From Phycisphaeraceae bacterium (GTDB taxonomy: Bacteria; Planctomycetota; Phycisphaerae; Phycisphaerales; UBA1924): a stretch of DNA of 64,000 nucleotides. A program made the position numbers and the translations under genes. Location of the stretch: assembly GCA_019636495.1 (NCBI GenBank), contig JAHBXL010000008.1, positions 104,097 through 168,096 of the forward strand, written 5' to 3'. Positions within the stretch are counted from its first letter, which is position 1. Every line of letters begins with the position of its first letter. Positions 51,028 to 59,755 of this stretch are shown piece after piece. The notes beneath the pieces were generated by a model, which was not told where the DNA came from, did no database searches, and saw only the letters and a list, made by a program, of their open reading frames with translations.

Positions 51028-53870
51028 GCGGCATCACATCAGGGATCGGGCTGGTCAGCGGGCTGGACACCGGGTCGCTGATCAACCAACTGCTCTCCAT
51101 CGAAGCGAGGCCGCGTCAACTGGCGCAGCAGCGCATCCTGCAACTGCAGAGCCAGCAGGCCGCGCTGCTGGACTTGAACAGCCGGCTCTCGACGCTGAAG
51201 ACCGCCGCGGCGAAGTTCCGCAGCGCGCGGGTGTTCCAGGCCGCGACGGCAACAAGTTCGAACACGGGGGTGCTCACCGCGCGGGCGCAGCCGGGCGCGC
51301 CGCTCGGGTCGTTCTCGTTCCTCGTGGACCGCGTCGTGCAGAGCCAGCAGGCGCTGTCGCGCGGCTTCGTGGACCGGAACTCGACGGGCCTGGGTCTCAC
51401 CTCGGTCACGATCGAGAGCGCGCAGGCCCGGCTCGACCGCGACACCGAGTTGGCAATGCTCAACGGGGGCGAGGGCGTCTCGCGCGGACGCGTGATTGTC
51501 ACCGACGCCAGCGGCGCCTCGGCGACCATCGACCTTTCCCGCGTTGCGACCGTTAACGAGGTGCTCGAGGCGTTCAACTCCGCGCAGGGCGTGCGCGTGC
51601 GCATGTCCGTGCAGGGCGACCGCTTCGTCCTCACCGACATCTCCGGCGGGGGCGGCACCATGTCGGTTCAGAGCGGGTCGGGGTACAGCACCGCCGCCTC
51701 GCTGGGCATCGAGGGCGCCGCAGTCGGGGGCACGATCAACGGCGAGCGGGTGCTCTCGCTCGGCGACTCCCTGACCCTCGCCTCCCTCCGCGACGGCCTG
51801 GGCGTCGGTTTCAACAACGCAGTCGGCAACGCGACCGCCGACTTCACCGTGCGCACCCGCGACGGCTCGACGTACAACGTCGACATCGGCAACATCTACG
51901 GCGACGACGGCCAGTTGACCGCTTCGGCGGTCTCCACGATCGGCCAACTCCGCCAGCGCATCGCCGACCAGACCCAGGGCAAGGTCACGCTGGATATCTC
52001 CAGCGACGGGCGCGGGTTTCGGCTGGTGGATACCTCCGAGCCCACCGGGTCGGACAGTTTCACCATCACTGCCAACTCCACCAGCACCGCCGCGACCGAC
52101 CTCGGCATCGTCGGCTCCTCCGGCGACGGGGTCATCGGCGGGACGGCCGTACTCGCGGCCATCAACTCGACACTGGCTTCGAACCTCCGCGGCGGGCAGG
52201 GGCTGACGTCCGGCGTATTCAGCATCACCGCGCGAGATGCGAGCGTGCATTCGTTCAGCATCACGCCGACGGCGTCGGTCGCGGAGATTCTCCAGCAGAT
52301 CTCGGCATCGACCGGCGGCAAAGTCACGGCAGCGCTCTCGTCCAACGGCGCGTCGATCGTGCTCACCGACACCACCGGCGGCACCGGCGCCTTCATCGTC
52401 GAGGGCGACGGGGCAACGCAACTCGGCGTGGCGACCGCGCCCGCCGGCGTGCAGAGCGCCACGATCACCAGCGCACGCCAGCAGCACCGTTACATCGACA
52501 CATCGGTGCTCCTCAGTTCGCTCAACGCGGGGCGCGGCGTGGGCACCGGCCGCTTCGAGATCTTCGACACCCGCGGCATTCGGGCCGAGGTCGACATCGC
52601 CTCCGACTCGCGGACGATCGGCGACGTGATCCAGGAGATCAACAGCCGCGGGCTGGACGTTCGCGCACGCGTGAACGACAACGGCGACGGCATCATCATC
52701 GAGCCCCGCGACCTTTCGCAGGCCGGCGCCGCGAAGATCAAGGTCAATGACCTGACAGGCACGGTCGCGCGTTCGCTGAACATCGCGGGAGAGGCCTCGG
52801 GCAGCGGCGAACAGAACTTCATCAACGGCTCATACGAGCGGACCATCGAACTCTCCGCGACCGACACCCTCGACACGCTGGTCACGCGCATCAACGCGGG
52901 CCGCATGGGCGTGATCGCGTCCGTGATCAACGACGGCTCCTCCGCGGCGCCGTTCCGGCTGCGACTCACCGCCCGCGACACCGGCGCGGCGGGCGCCTTC
53001 ACGTTTGACTCGGTCGGCGCGGACATGGGGCTGGTAACCACGGCCGAGGCACGAAACGCCCGCGTTTTCTTCGGTTCCGATGACCCTGCCCGCGCGGTCA
53101 TGCTCAACAGCACCACCAACACGTTCGACAGCGTCATCGACCGCGTGAGCGTCGACATCACCGGCCGGAGCGACGACCCGGTGACGCTCACGATCGGGCG
53201 TGACACCTCCGCGATCGAGTCGGCCGTCAGCGACTTTGTCAACGCGTTCAACTCGCTCTCGTCGCGAATCGGCCAACTGACCGCCTACAACAGCGAAACG
53301 CAGGCCAAGGGCGTGCTGCTGGGCGACAGCGCAGCGCTGGAACTGCGGCGTGCGATCTTCACCACGGTACAGGGTCGCGCTCGCGGCGTCGAGGGCGGCT
53401 TCTTCGCCCTCAGCCAGATCGGCGTGACCTCGGCCCAGGGCGGGCAACTGCAGTTCGACGCGGCCAAACTCCGCGCCGCGCTCGAACAGGACCCCGAGGG
53501 CGTCGCCTCCGTTTTCGCCGCGTTCGAGCAAGCGCCGCGCGATGAGCGCATCGAGGTCTCGCCGGGGATCTTCGTGAACAACACGGCCTCGGCCGAGTAC
53601 TCGCGGCTCGGTGTCGCCGAAATGGTCGTGCAACTGGCCGACCGTTACCTGTCCCCCTCCGACGGACTGCTCTCGCGCCGCCGCCAGGCCATCGACGGCC
53701 AGATCCGCTTCCAGTCCTCGCGCATCGGGCAGATCGACCAGCGGCTGGTCCGCCGACGCGAAGCGCTCACGCGGCAGTTCGCGAACCTCGAGGGCACACT
53801 GGCGCAGTTGCAGCGGCAGTCGGCCTCGCTCAGCGGTTTGTCCGCGAGCGTCGCCTCCATCCGCCGTTGA
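51024..53870 (+). CDS. fliD: Flagellar filament cap protein FliD
   Basis: A 948-residue protein that caps the flagellar filament and helps flagellin polymerise. The N-terminus SGITSGIGLVSGLDTGSLIN followed by QLLSIEARPRQLAQQRI matches FliD. Repeated central domains (for example LRDGLGVGFNNA, LASNLRGGQGL, LSSLNAGRGVG, each followed by about 75 residues) look like several copies of one beta module. The C-terminus (VTLTIGRDTSAIESAVSDFV, VLLGDSAALELRRAIFTTVQ, LSQIGVTSAQGGQLQFDAAK) is the conserved FliD_C domain, ending in a coiled coil. Length is well above the common 450-700. GGAG lies upstream and fliS follows. Confidence 0.93.
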   Translation: MSGITSGIGLVSGLDTGSLINQLLSIEARPRQLAQQRILQLQSQQAALLDLNSRLSTLKTAAAKFRSARVFQAATATSSNTGVLTARAQPGAPLGSFSFLVDRVVQSQQALSRGFVDRNSTGLGLTSVTIESAQARLDRDTELAMLNGGEGVSRGRVIVTDASGASATIDLSRVATVNEVLEAFNSAQGVRVRMSVQGDRFVLTDISGGGGTMSVQSGSGYSTAASLGIEGAAVGGTINGERVLSLGDSLTLASLRDGLGVGFNNAVGNATADFTVRTRDGSTYNVDIGNIYGDDGQLTASAVSTIGQLRQRIADQTQGKVTLDISSDGRGFRLVDTSEPTGSDSFTITANSTSTAATDLGIVGSSGDGVIGGTAVLAAINSTLASNLRGGQGLTSGVFSITARDASVHSFSITPTASVAEILQQISASTGGKVTAALSSNGASIVLTDTTGGTGAFIVEGDGATQLGVATAPAGVQSATITSARQQHRYIDTSVLLSSLNAGRGVGTGRFEIFDTRGIRAEVDIASDSRTIGDVIQEINSRGLDVRARVNDNGDGIIIEPRDLSQAGAAKIKVNDLTGTVARSLNIAGEASGSGEQNFINGSYERTIELSATDTLDTLVTRINAGRMGVIASVINDGSSAAPFRLRLTARDTGAAGAFTFDSVGADMGLVTTAEARNARVFFGSDDPARAVMLNSTTNTFDSVIDRVSVDITGRSDDPVTLTIGRDTSAIESAVSDFVNAFNSLSSRIGQLTAYNSETQAKGVLLGDSAALELRRAIFTTVQGRARGVEGGFFALSQIGVTSAQGGQLQFDAAKLRAALEQDPEGVASVFAAFEQAPRDERIEVSPGIFVNNTASAEYSRLGVAEMVVQLADRYLSPSDGLLSRRRQAIDGQIRFQSSRIGQIDQRLVRRREALTRQFANLEGTLAQLQRQSASLSGLSASVASIRR

Positions 53871-53928
53871 TGCTCACGGTTACCGGACGTGAAGCCGCGG
53901 TCGCAACCGTCCGATACCTGTTTCCGCC

Positions 53929-54384
53929 ATGACAGCCGCTGTGAACAACGCCAACGCCTACCTCCGCACCAAGGTGCTCACCGCTTCGCCGGAAGAACTC
54001 CGGTTGATGCTGCTGGAAGGGGCCATCAAGTTCCTGCGCCAGGGCCGCGACGGGCTGGAACGCAAGGACCACGAGGCATCGTTCGACGGGTTCTCCAAGT
54101 GCCGGAACATCGTGCTTGAACTGATGAACTCGGTGCGGCCGGACATCGCGCCCGACCTGTGCGGCCGCGTGACGAGCCTGTACACGTTCATATACACCAA
54201 ACTGGTGGAGGCAGGCTTCGAGCGAGACCTTGTCAAGGCCGACAAGGTCATTGAGATGCTTGAGTTCGAGCGTGAGACCTGGGCTCTGGCGATGCAGAAA
54301 GCCGCCGAAGAACGGCAGTCGCCCGGCGCGGCGTCCACCGAGCCCGCACGGGCCCCGGCCGCGCCGCTGTGCGTGCAGGGCTGA
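53929..54384 (+). CDS. fliS: Flagellar export chaperone FliS
   Basis: A 151-residue helical protein. The N-terminus NNANAYLRTKVLTASPEELRLMLLEGAIKFL and the central segment TSLYTFIYTKLVEAGFERDL match FliS, the chaperone that keeps flagellin from polymerising in the cytoplasm. A Pro/Ala-rich tail extends the family core by about 20 residues. It follows fliD after 58 bases in the same direction, the normal arrangement. It ends six bases from a convergent gene. Confidence 0.93.
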   Translation: MTAAVNNANAYLRTKVLTASPEELRLMLLEGAIKFLRQGRDGLERKDHEASFDGFSKCRNIVLELMNSVRPDIAPDLCGRVTSLYTFIYTKLVEAGFERDLVKADKVIEMLEFERETWALAMQKAAEERQSPGAASTEPARAPAAPLCVQG

Positions 54385-54390
54385 CCGCGC

Positions 54391-55419
54391 TCAGGGCGCG
54401 GGCGCGCGGCGCACCCGCCACGACCACTCCAGCGACGCATCGAGCACGCTCAGCCTGCCCGCTCCGCTGTCGATCAGATCGCGTGCCATGCGATCCATGG
54501 CGGCCCGCTCACGCACCATGCGCACCTCGCGCTCGACGCGCGGCGCGACGGCAACGCGGTCGACCTCCACGCCGGGCAGCCGCTCTTCGACCCGCACCAC
54601 CACGTAGCCCGGCGCGTTGTCCCACGGCACCATCACGGCGCGGCTATGCCTTCCGGCGGGCGTCTGATCGAGCACCCGACGGAACGCGACCGGGTACGAA
54701 GGGTCCGAGGTGCTGATCGGGTCGAGCAGCCCGCCGCGCAGCCGCGATGGATCGGCGGAAAGCGCCATCGCGACTTCGGCGAACGGCTCGCCCGCATCGA
54801 GACGATCGACGGCGGACTTCGCCTGGGCTTCGCCGCGAACGAGGATCATGCGTGCGCGGATGCGCGGCCCGTGCTTGATGTCCATCGCCTGCTCGATGTC
54901 CTCGGGCGTGACCGCGACGGCATCGGGTCCGCTCCTCATCCGGACCAGCGCCCGCAGTTGGGCGTTGCGCTTCAGGAGGTCGGCGAACCGCTTCTCGCCG
55001 AGACCGCGCGAGATGCGCACGCCGGCAAGCAGCCGCTCGGCATCATCCGCCGTCACCTGCGCGGCGTCGGCGAGCGTCTCGGCCAGCAAGGTGCGCTCGG
55101 CGGCCATGTCGGCCGCGGATACGGAGATGCCGCGGGCCCGTACTTCCTCGTCCAATACGCGAGAGAGGAGCACCTCCTCAAGTACCTGCGCGCCCGCGGC
55201 CTCGGCCAGTAGCGGCGCAACCTCCGGCCAACCGATGGCCCGGCTGTCGAGTACCGCCGCGGGGCGGTCCTGCGCGGCCCTGTCCGGCTGCACCGCCAGC
55301 GCGGATATCGGTCTCGCGGCGGGGGCAACCGGGGCCATCAAGACCGCCACGGCGAAACACACCGCCGCGGACGAGACGTATCGACGATGACGATGGGACG
55401 ATGGTCCATAGACTCTCAT
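54391..55419 (-). CDS. Parvulin-type peptidyl-prolyl isomerase (SurA/PpiC-like), exported
   Basis: A 342-residue exported protein. A signal-type helix (VSSAAVCFAVAVLMAPVAPA) is followed by a SurA-like N-terminal helical region (EVLLSRVLDEEVRARGISVS) and a rotamase domain with RIRARMILVRGEAQAKSAVD, AGEPFAEVAMALSADPSRLRGG, PVAFRRVLDQTPAGRHSRAV and GYVVVRVEERLPG. The role would be folding of outer-membrane or secreted proteins. ATG 55419 is the start; an in-frame TTG two codons earlier is not preferred. No clear operon partner. Confidence 0.85.
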   Translation of the reverse strand: MRVYGPSSHRHRRYVSSAAVCFAVAVLMAPVAPAARPISALAVQPDRAAQDRPAAVLDSRAIGWPEVAPLLAEAAGAQVLEEVLLSRVLDEEVRARGISVSAADMAAERTLLAETLADAAQVTADDAERLLAGVRISRGLGEKRFADLLKRNAQLRALVRMRSGPDAVAVTPEDIEQAMDIKHGPRIRARMILVRGEAQAKSAVDRLDAGEPFAEVAMALSADPSRLRGGLLDPISTSDPSYPVAFRRVLDQTPAGRHSRAVMVPWDNAPGYVVVRVEERLPGVEVDRVAVAPRVEREVRMVRERAAMDRMARDLIDSGAGRLSVLDASLEWSWRVRRAPAP

Positions 55420-55462
55420 GCGCAATGACAGACGGCCCGGTGCCGGCCGTCAACCACGATCC

Positions 55463-56551
55463 ATGAGTCACGAACCCGCACAACCCTCCATCGCGGCAAA
55501 CGGGCCCGGAGTCGGCCGCAGTATGCCGCCCGCCCCGGCGCCCCGACCGCAAACGACGCTGTGCCCATACTGCGGGCATGTTTCGGGCACGGCGGGAGGC
55601 AAGTCGTGTGAACGCTGCCGAGGCTTGTTCGAGCCGTTGTCGCGTCAGGCTTCGCAGAACGCGATGGGCCCATGGTTCATTCGCGATGAGACCAACCCGT
55701 TTCTTCCCGGTTTCTCGCTGGCGACGCTCAGGCAACTGGTGCGACGCGGCCGAATCGCGCCCGACACCGTGATCAAGGGCCCGAGCACGCGACAGTTCTG
55801 GTCCTATGCGCGGAACGTTCCCGGTGTATCTCATCTGCTGGGCGCCTGCCACGTTTGCCGCGCCGCCGCCAAGCCGACCGATGCGCAATGCACGGCGTGC
55901 GGCGCATCTTTCGAGATTCCCGATGACCGAGAACACCTCGGCCTCGCGCCCGTGCACCTGCTGCCCGGCCACGCCGACGCCGCCGAAGTCGCCGCCGCGG
56001 CAAGCACAGAACGCCCGCGTTGGCCGAGCAATCCGCCGGTTGCTGCTCGCAACGGCGGACCCGAAGTGGACGCGGAGGCGCTGATCGCCGCCCGTCATCG
56101 CCGCCGACGCGCCAATCGCAGGACCACCACTGCAATCGTCATTGTGGGCGTCGGCTTCATAGGGTTGGCGATCGCGCTGATGGTCGCGCAATCAGCGTGG
56201 CGATCGGGTCGGAGTGCCGAAGCCAGCGCGGGGAGCGCCCCGGCTCGCGATGGACTGCCGAAGCAACCGCCGAACTCCAAGCCGACTGAGGAGACGCCCT
56301 CGTCCGAGACCGGGACAAGCGCAGGCCAAATGGGCCGAACATCGGCGGACAGTTCGGGCGTGATCGCTGGAGTGAGCCCATTCGATCTGGCTGCCGGACT
56401 CTTGTCGGCCAATATGGATGATTTGCCCAACCTGATAAGGGATGCGGAGTCGTTGGTGAGGAGCCTCGAGAACACCGACCCCCGGCTCGCGGGCGCGATT
56501 GACGCGGCCAAGGCCCGGTTGGCTGCGGTTCGGGCGGGCGAGAAACTCTGA
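55463..56551 (+). CDS. Zinc-ribbon membrane protein with GYF_2-like domain
   Basis: A 362-residue protein. The N-terminal part has two zinc ribbons (CPYCGHVSGTAGGKSCERC, about 34-52; CHVCRAAAKPTDAQCTAC) around a GYF_2/DUF4339-like stretch: WFIRDETNPFLPGFSLATLR followed by RRGRIAPDTVIKGPSTRQFW. One membrane helix lies at about 218-238 (TAIVIVGVGFIGLAIALMVA), and the C-terminus is an acidic, Ser/Thr-rich linker plus a short helical domain (PFDLAAGLLSANMDDLPNLI). It is probably a membrane-anchored adapter. ATG 55463 is preferred over an extension with poor composition. Confidence 0.7.
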   Translation: MSHEPAQPSIAANGPGVGRSMPPAPAPRPQTTLCPYCGHVSGTAGGKSCERCRGLFEPLSRQASQNAMGPWFIRDETNPFLPGFSLATLRQLVRRGRIAPDTVIKGPSTRQFWSYARNVPGVSHLLGACHVCRAAAKPTDAQCTACGASFEIPDDREHLGLAPVHLLPGHADAAEVAAAASTERPRWPSNPPVAARNGGPEVDAEALIAARHRRRRANRRTTTAIVIVGVGFIGLAIALMVAQSAWRSGRSAEASAGSAPARDGLPKQPPNSKPTEETPSSETGTSAGQMGRTSADSSGVIAGVSPFDLAAGLLSANMDDLPNLIRDAESLVRSLENTDPRLAGAIDAAKARLAAVRAGEKL

Positions 56552-56728
56552 GGAGCATGCCGCGTGCCGCATCCCGCGGCCCGTTTCGTGCGTATGGGAA
56601 TCTTGGACGACGGTGGCGGGGGATGTGAACAGTTGGTAAACTTGTCGAGCAATCGTCACCGTTCTGGGACGTATCAGAGTCTGGGGCCTCTTCCCGGCTG
56701 AAGTTCGACCTGTGGCATGGAGCAAGCG

Positions 56729-57760
56729 ATGATTTCGAAAGTGCTTTCACGCAAAGGGTTTACGCTCATCGAGTTGCTGATCGTGATCGCGATCGTGGCG
56801 CTCCTGATTGGCATTCTGCTGCCCGCTCTTGCAGAGGCCCGCAAGGTCGCCCGCAAGACGCAGTGTGAGTCGAACATGCGCCAGTTCGGCGTGGCGATCA
56901 ACACCTACTCTTCCGACTTCCAGGACCGCATCGCGTCGTTCACTTGGAAGGCCAACGTTCAGTACGCCGATTGGGTCGGGGCCGCCCCGGATGCGACGGG
57001 AGCGGCCGCGAACCAGGCCGTCGACATTCTCCGTCGGCGCGCGTTCCGAGATGACATCCAGCAGATCCAGGGCTGGATTCCGCACGTGCTGTATTCGCAC
57101 TTGGTGCTGAACGACTACCTCGCCCAGCGGCTGCCCGAGAAGATGGTGGCCTGCTCGGAGGACCGGCTGCGACTGCGCTGGCAGGACTCGGTCGCGGTTG
57201 ATCCGAACGCGTTCTTCCAGTTGCAGGCGGGCGTTGAGCGCCCGGACGGCAGCAGCAACGCCGAGAAGCGATGGCCGTACAGTGCCTCGTATAGTTTTGT
57301 TCCCAGTTCGTGGTCGCCCGATCGCACCATCGGCACCCAGCCGACCGTGTCTCAGGGCGCGGTGCACTATCTCTTCCAGGTTCCGGCACAGGGCACCACG
57401 ACAGTCTTGGGTCTGCGCAAACTGTCCGATGTTTCGTTCCCTTCGCAGAAGGTCGCGCTCTATGACTCCGACTCGCGGCACTTCAACAAGCGCCGCGACC
57501 TGTTCTTCGCCTACACCGACAGCCGCCAGCCGCTCCTGACGTTTGATGCGGCGGTCACGACGCGCAAGACCGCCGAGACCAATCAGGGCTTCAACCCCGC
57601 CGCTCCGAACAACCCCAATCCCACCACGTTCAACTACGCGCCCGCGGGCTGGGAATCGCCGACCCGCAGCGGCGCAGCGCAGGAAGCCGTTCGCGGGCAC
57701 TACCGCTGGACGCGGGGCGGCCTTCGCGGCGTCGACTTCGGCGGTGGCGAGGTCCGCTGA
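56729..57760 (+). CDS. Pseudopilin-like protein, first of a tandem pair
   Basis: A 343-residue protein. [20 protein letters not shown] (cleavage after G10, F1-T-L-I-E5) and the helix to LLPAL form a type IV prepilin signal. The globular part contains [30 protein letters not shown] and [12 protein letters not shown], and ends YRWTRGGLRGVDFGGGEVR. These blocks recur almost unchanged in the gene at 57983, so the two are tandem paralogues. A GGAG six bases before ATG 56729 supports this start over ATG 56717. A strong terminator follows, so each copy is its own unit. Confidence 0.85.
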   Translation: MISKVLSRKGFTLIELLIVIAIVALLIGILLPALAEARKVARKTQCESNMRQFGVAINTYSSDFQDRIASFTWKANVQYADWVGAAPDATGAAANQAVDILRRRAFRDDIQQIQGWIPHVLYSHLVLNDYLAQRLPEKMVACSEDRLRLRWQDSVAVDPNAFFQLQAGVERPDGSSNAEKRWPYSASYSFVPSSWSPDRTIGTQPTVSQGAVHYLFQVPAQGTTTVLGLRKLSDVSFPSQKVALYDSDSRHFNKRRDLFFAYTDSRQPLLTFDAAVTTRKTAETNQGFNPAAPNNPNPTTFNYAPAGWESPTRSGAAQEAVRGHYRWTRGGLRGVDFGGGEVR

Positions 57761-57798
57761 CCCGGCCGTCACAGTTTGTTTGTATTCCGTAAGCAATT

Positions 57799-57833
57799 GC
57801 ACCCCGGCTTCGCGGCCGGGGTGCTTTGTTTTT
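57799..57833 (+). terminator. Intrinsic terminator after the first pseudopilin paralogue
   Basis: GCACCCCGGC, a six-base loop, GCCGGGGTGC (perfect 10-pair stem), then TTTGTTTTT. Confidence 0.92.
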
Positions 57834-57867
57834 GGCCTTCGTCGCCCGCAACGCACGAAATTATCCA

Positions 57868-57887
57868 CAGAGGCATCAATGCCTCTG
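57868..57887. repeat. Perfect 9-base inverted repeat upstream of the second pseudopilin gene
   Basis: CAGAGGCAT and ATGCCTCTG face each other across two bases. It sits about 96 bases before the ATG at 57983, where an operator or a leader hairpin could be; no T run follows, so it is not an ordinary terminator. Confidence 0.7.
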
Positions 57888-57982
57888 GACAACGCCGGTT
57901 TCTTGGTGTAGTTTGAATTTGGCGGGGTTTCTTGGGGACTTTGCGGCGGCCGCGTTCTGCGGCAAAGCCGGGGAGAAAACCT

Positions 57983-59041
57983 ATGGTCGGGAAAGCGCGT
58001 TACGGGCGTGGCGGCTTCACCTTGATCGAGTTGCTGATCGTGATTGCGATCGTTGCGCTCCTGGTGGCCATTCTTCTGCCTGCACTGTCGGAGGCGCGCC
58101 GCGCTGCAAGGCGCGTCATCTGTGCGGCGAACCAGCAGCAACTGGGAATCGCCGAGCAGAACTACGCCACCGATTTCACTGACAAGTGCGCTTCGTTCAC
58201 CTGGAAGAAGAACGTCGACTATGGTTTTGGCGGCGCGGCGGGCAACGCCACTCAGGCCGCGGCCAACCAGGCGATCGACATCCTCCGTCGCCGCGCCGAC
58301 CGCACGGATCTGCAGCCGATCACGGGCTGGATTCCGCACGTGCTGTACTCGCACCTGGTGCTGAATGACTACCTGCAGCAGCGCCTGCCGGAACCGACGA
58401 TGGCCTGCCCGGAGGACCGCATCCGCCGCAAGTGGCAAACCGGTATCCGCACCGCGCTGAACAACGGCAACACCGACTGGTACAACTACACGGACGGCGA
58501 AAACCCCGGCGACAACAGCAACAACGGGCAGCGCTGGCCCTACAGCGCGACGTACAGTTTCGTGCCCTCGTCATGGTCGCCCGATCGCTTCGTGAGCGTG
58601 GGCGGTGTGACCATCCCCACCGTGTATCAGGCGCAGTATCACTACCTCTGGTTCGTGCCCGGCGACACCGCGACCACGGTGCTGGGCAACCGCAAGTTCT
58701 CGGATGTGAACTTCCCATCCCAGAAGGTCATGACCTACGAGATGAACGACTACCACTCGCGGAAGAACCGCTCGCTCTACCACGCCTACACCAACGCCAA
58801 GGCCGAACTGCTCTTCTTCGATGGCTCGGTGCGAATCCTTGAAACCAAGGACGGCAACCGCGGCTTCAATCCCGCGACGCCCGCGAGCCCGAACCCGACG
58901 ACGTACCTCTATGCCCCGAACCTCGCCTGGGAGCCCCCCTGCCGCAACTCGGCAGTGCAGCAGGAGACCGTGACCGGCTACTACCGTTGGACGCGCGCCG
59001 GCCTGAAGGGCATCGACTTCGGCGGCGGCGAAATCCGCTGA
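57983..59041 (+). CDS. Pseudopilin-like protein, second of a tandem pair
   Basis: A 352-residue protein. [20 protein letters not shown] with cleavage after G11 is a type IV prepilin signal. The body repeats the blocks of its neighbour at 56729 ([53 protein letters not shown]) and ends [19 protein letters not shown]. The N-terminal and C-terminal sequences are better kept than the middle, which has its own insert ([20 protein letters not shown]). GGAG lies eight bases upstream of the start. Both proteins would need a PilD-type peptidase. Role: minor or major pseudopilin of a planctomycete secretion or pilus system. Confidence 0.85.
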   Translation: MVGKARYGRGGFTLIELLIVIAIVALLVAILLPALSEARRAARRVICAANQQQLGIAEQNYATDFTDKCASFTWKKNVDYGFGGAAGNATQAAANQAIDILRRRADRTDLQPITGWIPHVLYSHLVLNDYLQQRLPEPTMACPEDRIRRKWQTGIRTALNNGNTDWYNYTDGENPGDNSNNGQRWPYSATYSFVPSSWSPDRFVSVGGVTIPTVYQAQYHYLWFVPGDTATTVLGNRKFSDVNFPSQKVMTYEMNDYHSRKNRSLYHAYTNAKAELLFFDGSVRILETKDGNRGFNPATPASPNPTTYLYAPNLAWEPPCRNSAVQQETVTGYYRWTRAGLKGIDFGGGEIR

Positions 59042-59071
59042 TCGGGTTCACTCTCCTGCCTCCGCAGTTCT

Positions 59072-59644
59072 TCAAGGCCCCGGCTCCGTGCCGGGGCCTT
59101 GTTCTTGCGCCGCCGCGCCACGAACCGCCGTCCCGGGCCGCGAGTCGTTCGCGGCGACGGTGACCACCACCGATTCGGGTTTGTCGCGTGGCAGAATCCA
59201 CGCCGCGCCGCACTCCGGACACACCCTGCACAAGTCGCGTTCCGGCATGCTCGCGGAAAGGTCGTATCCGCACGAAGGGCAACAGTCCCAAGCGAGCATC
59301 GCATCGCGCAGGGTCGGGCCAAGACCGCGGCCAAGCCCCAGCATGCCGCGACCGGCAAACAGCGCGAGCGTCAGTAGCGGCACCATCACCGGGCCGAACA
59401 CGATCAACCCGAGGAACATCGCCATGTCCTCCAGCAGCAAGCGGGCAAGAACGCTCAAGATGCACGCCGCGGCGACGGCGAGCACCACCGCGGGAGTCCG
59501 CACGATGCGCCAGGCGATGCGCGGGGCGCGCCGCAACGACCAGGGGCCCAGCCGCGCCCGCCACCACCTCGGCAACTCGCCAACACGCGCAAGCGGAATC
59601 ACGGCGGGGCGGTCGCGGTCGTCCATGACACGCAGTGCGATCAT
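59072..59644 (-). CDS. Zinc-ribbon membrane protein
   Basis: A 190-residue protein with two or three membrane helices (TPAVVLAVAAACILSVLARL; FLGLIVFGPVMVPLLTLALFA) followed by a C-terminal zinc ribbon CPSCGYDLSASMPERDLCRV to CPECG. The order, helices first and ribbon last, is the reverse of the 13457 and 36032 proteins. The last coding residues overlap the terminator of the pseudopilin gene on the other strand. ATG 59644 is used; ATG 59626 is also possible. Function unknown. Confidence 0.65.
   Translation of the reverse strand: MIALRVMDDRDRPAVIPLARVGELPRWWRARLGPWSLRRAPRIAWRIVRTPAVVLAVAAACILSVLARLLLEDMAMFLGLIVFGPVMVPLLTLALFAGRGMLGLGRGLGPTLRDAMLAWDCCPSCGYDLSASMPERDLCRVCPECGAAWILPRDKPESVVVTVAANDSRPGTAVRGAAAQEQGPGTEPGP
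59074..59106 (+). terminator. Intrinsic terminator after the second pseudopilin gene
   Basis: AAGGCCCCGGC, a five-base loop, GCCGGGGCCTT (perfect 11-pair stem), then GTTCTT. It overlaps the 3' end of the convergent gene at 59072. Confidence 0.88.
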
Positions 59645-59755
59645 GCGGAAGTGTTCGCACGAAGCGGTCGAGGCGATGAACCGGCATCCCGCCCGCCTTG
59701 CACGGCATGGCGTCGACGTGTCACGCCCCGCCCCCACATTCCCTACCATCGCCCG

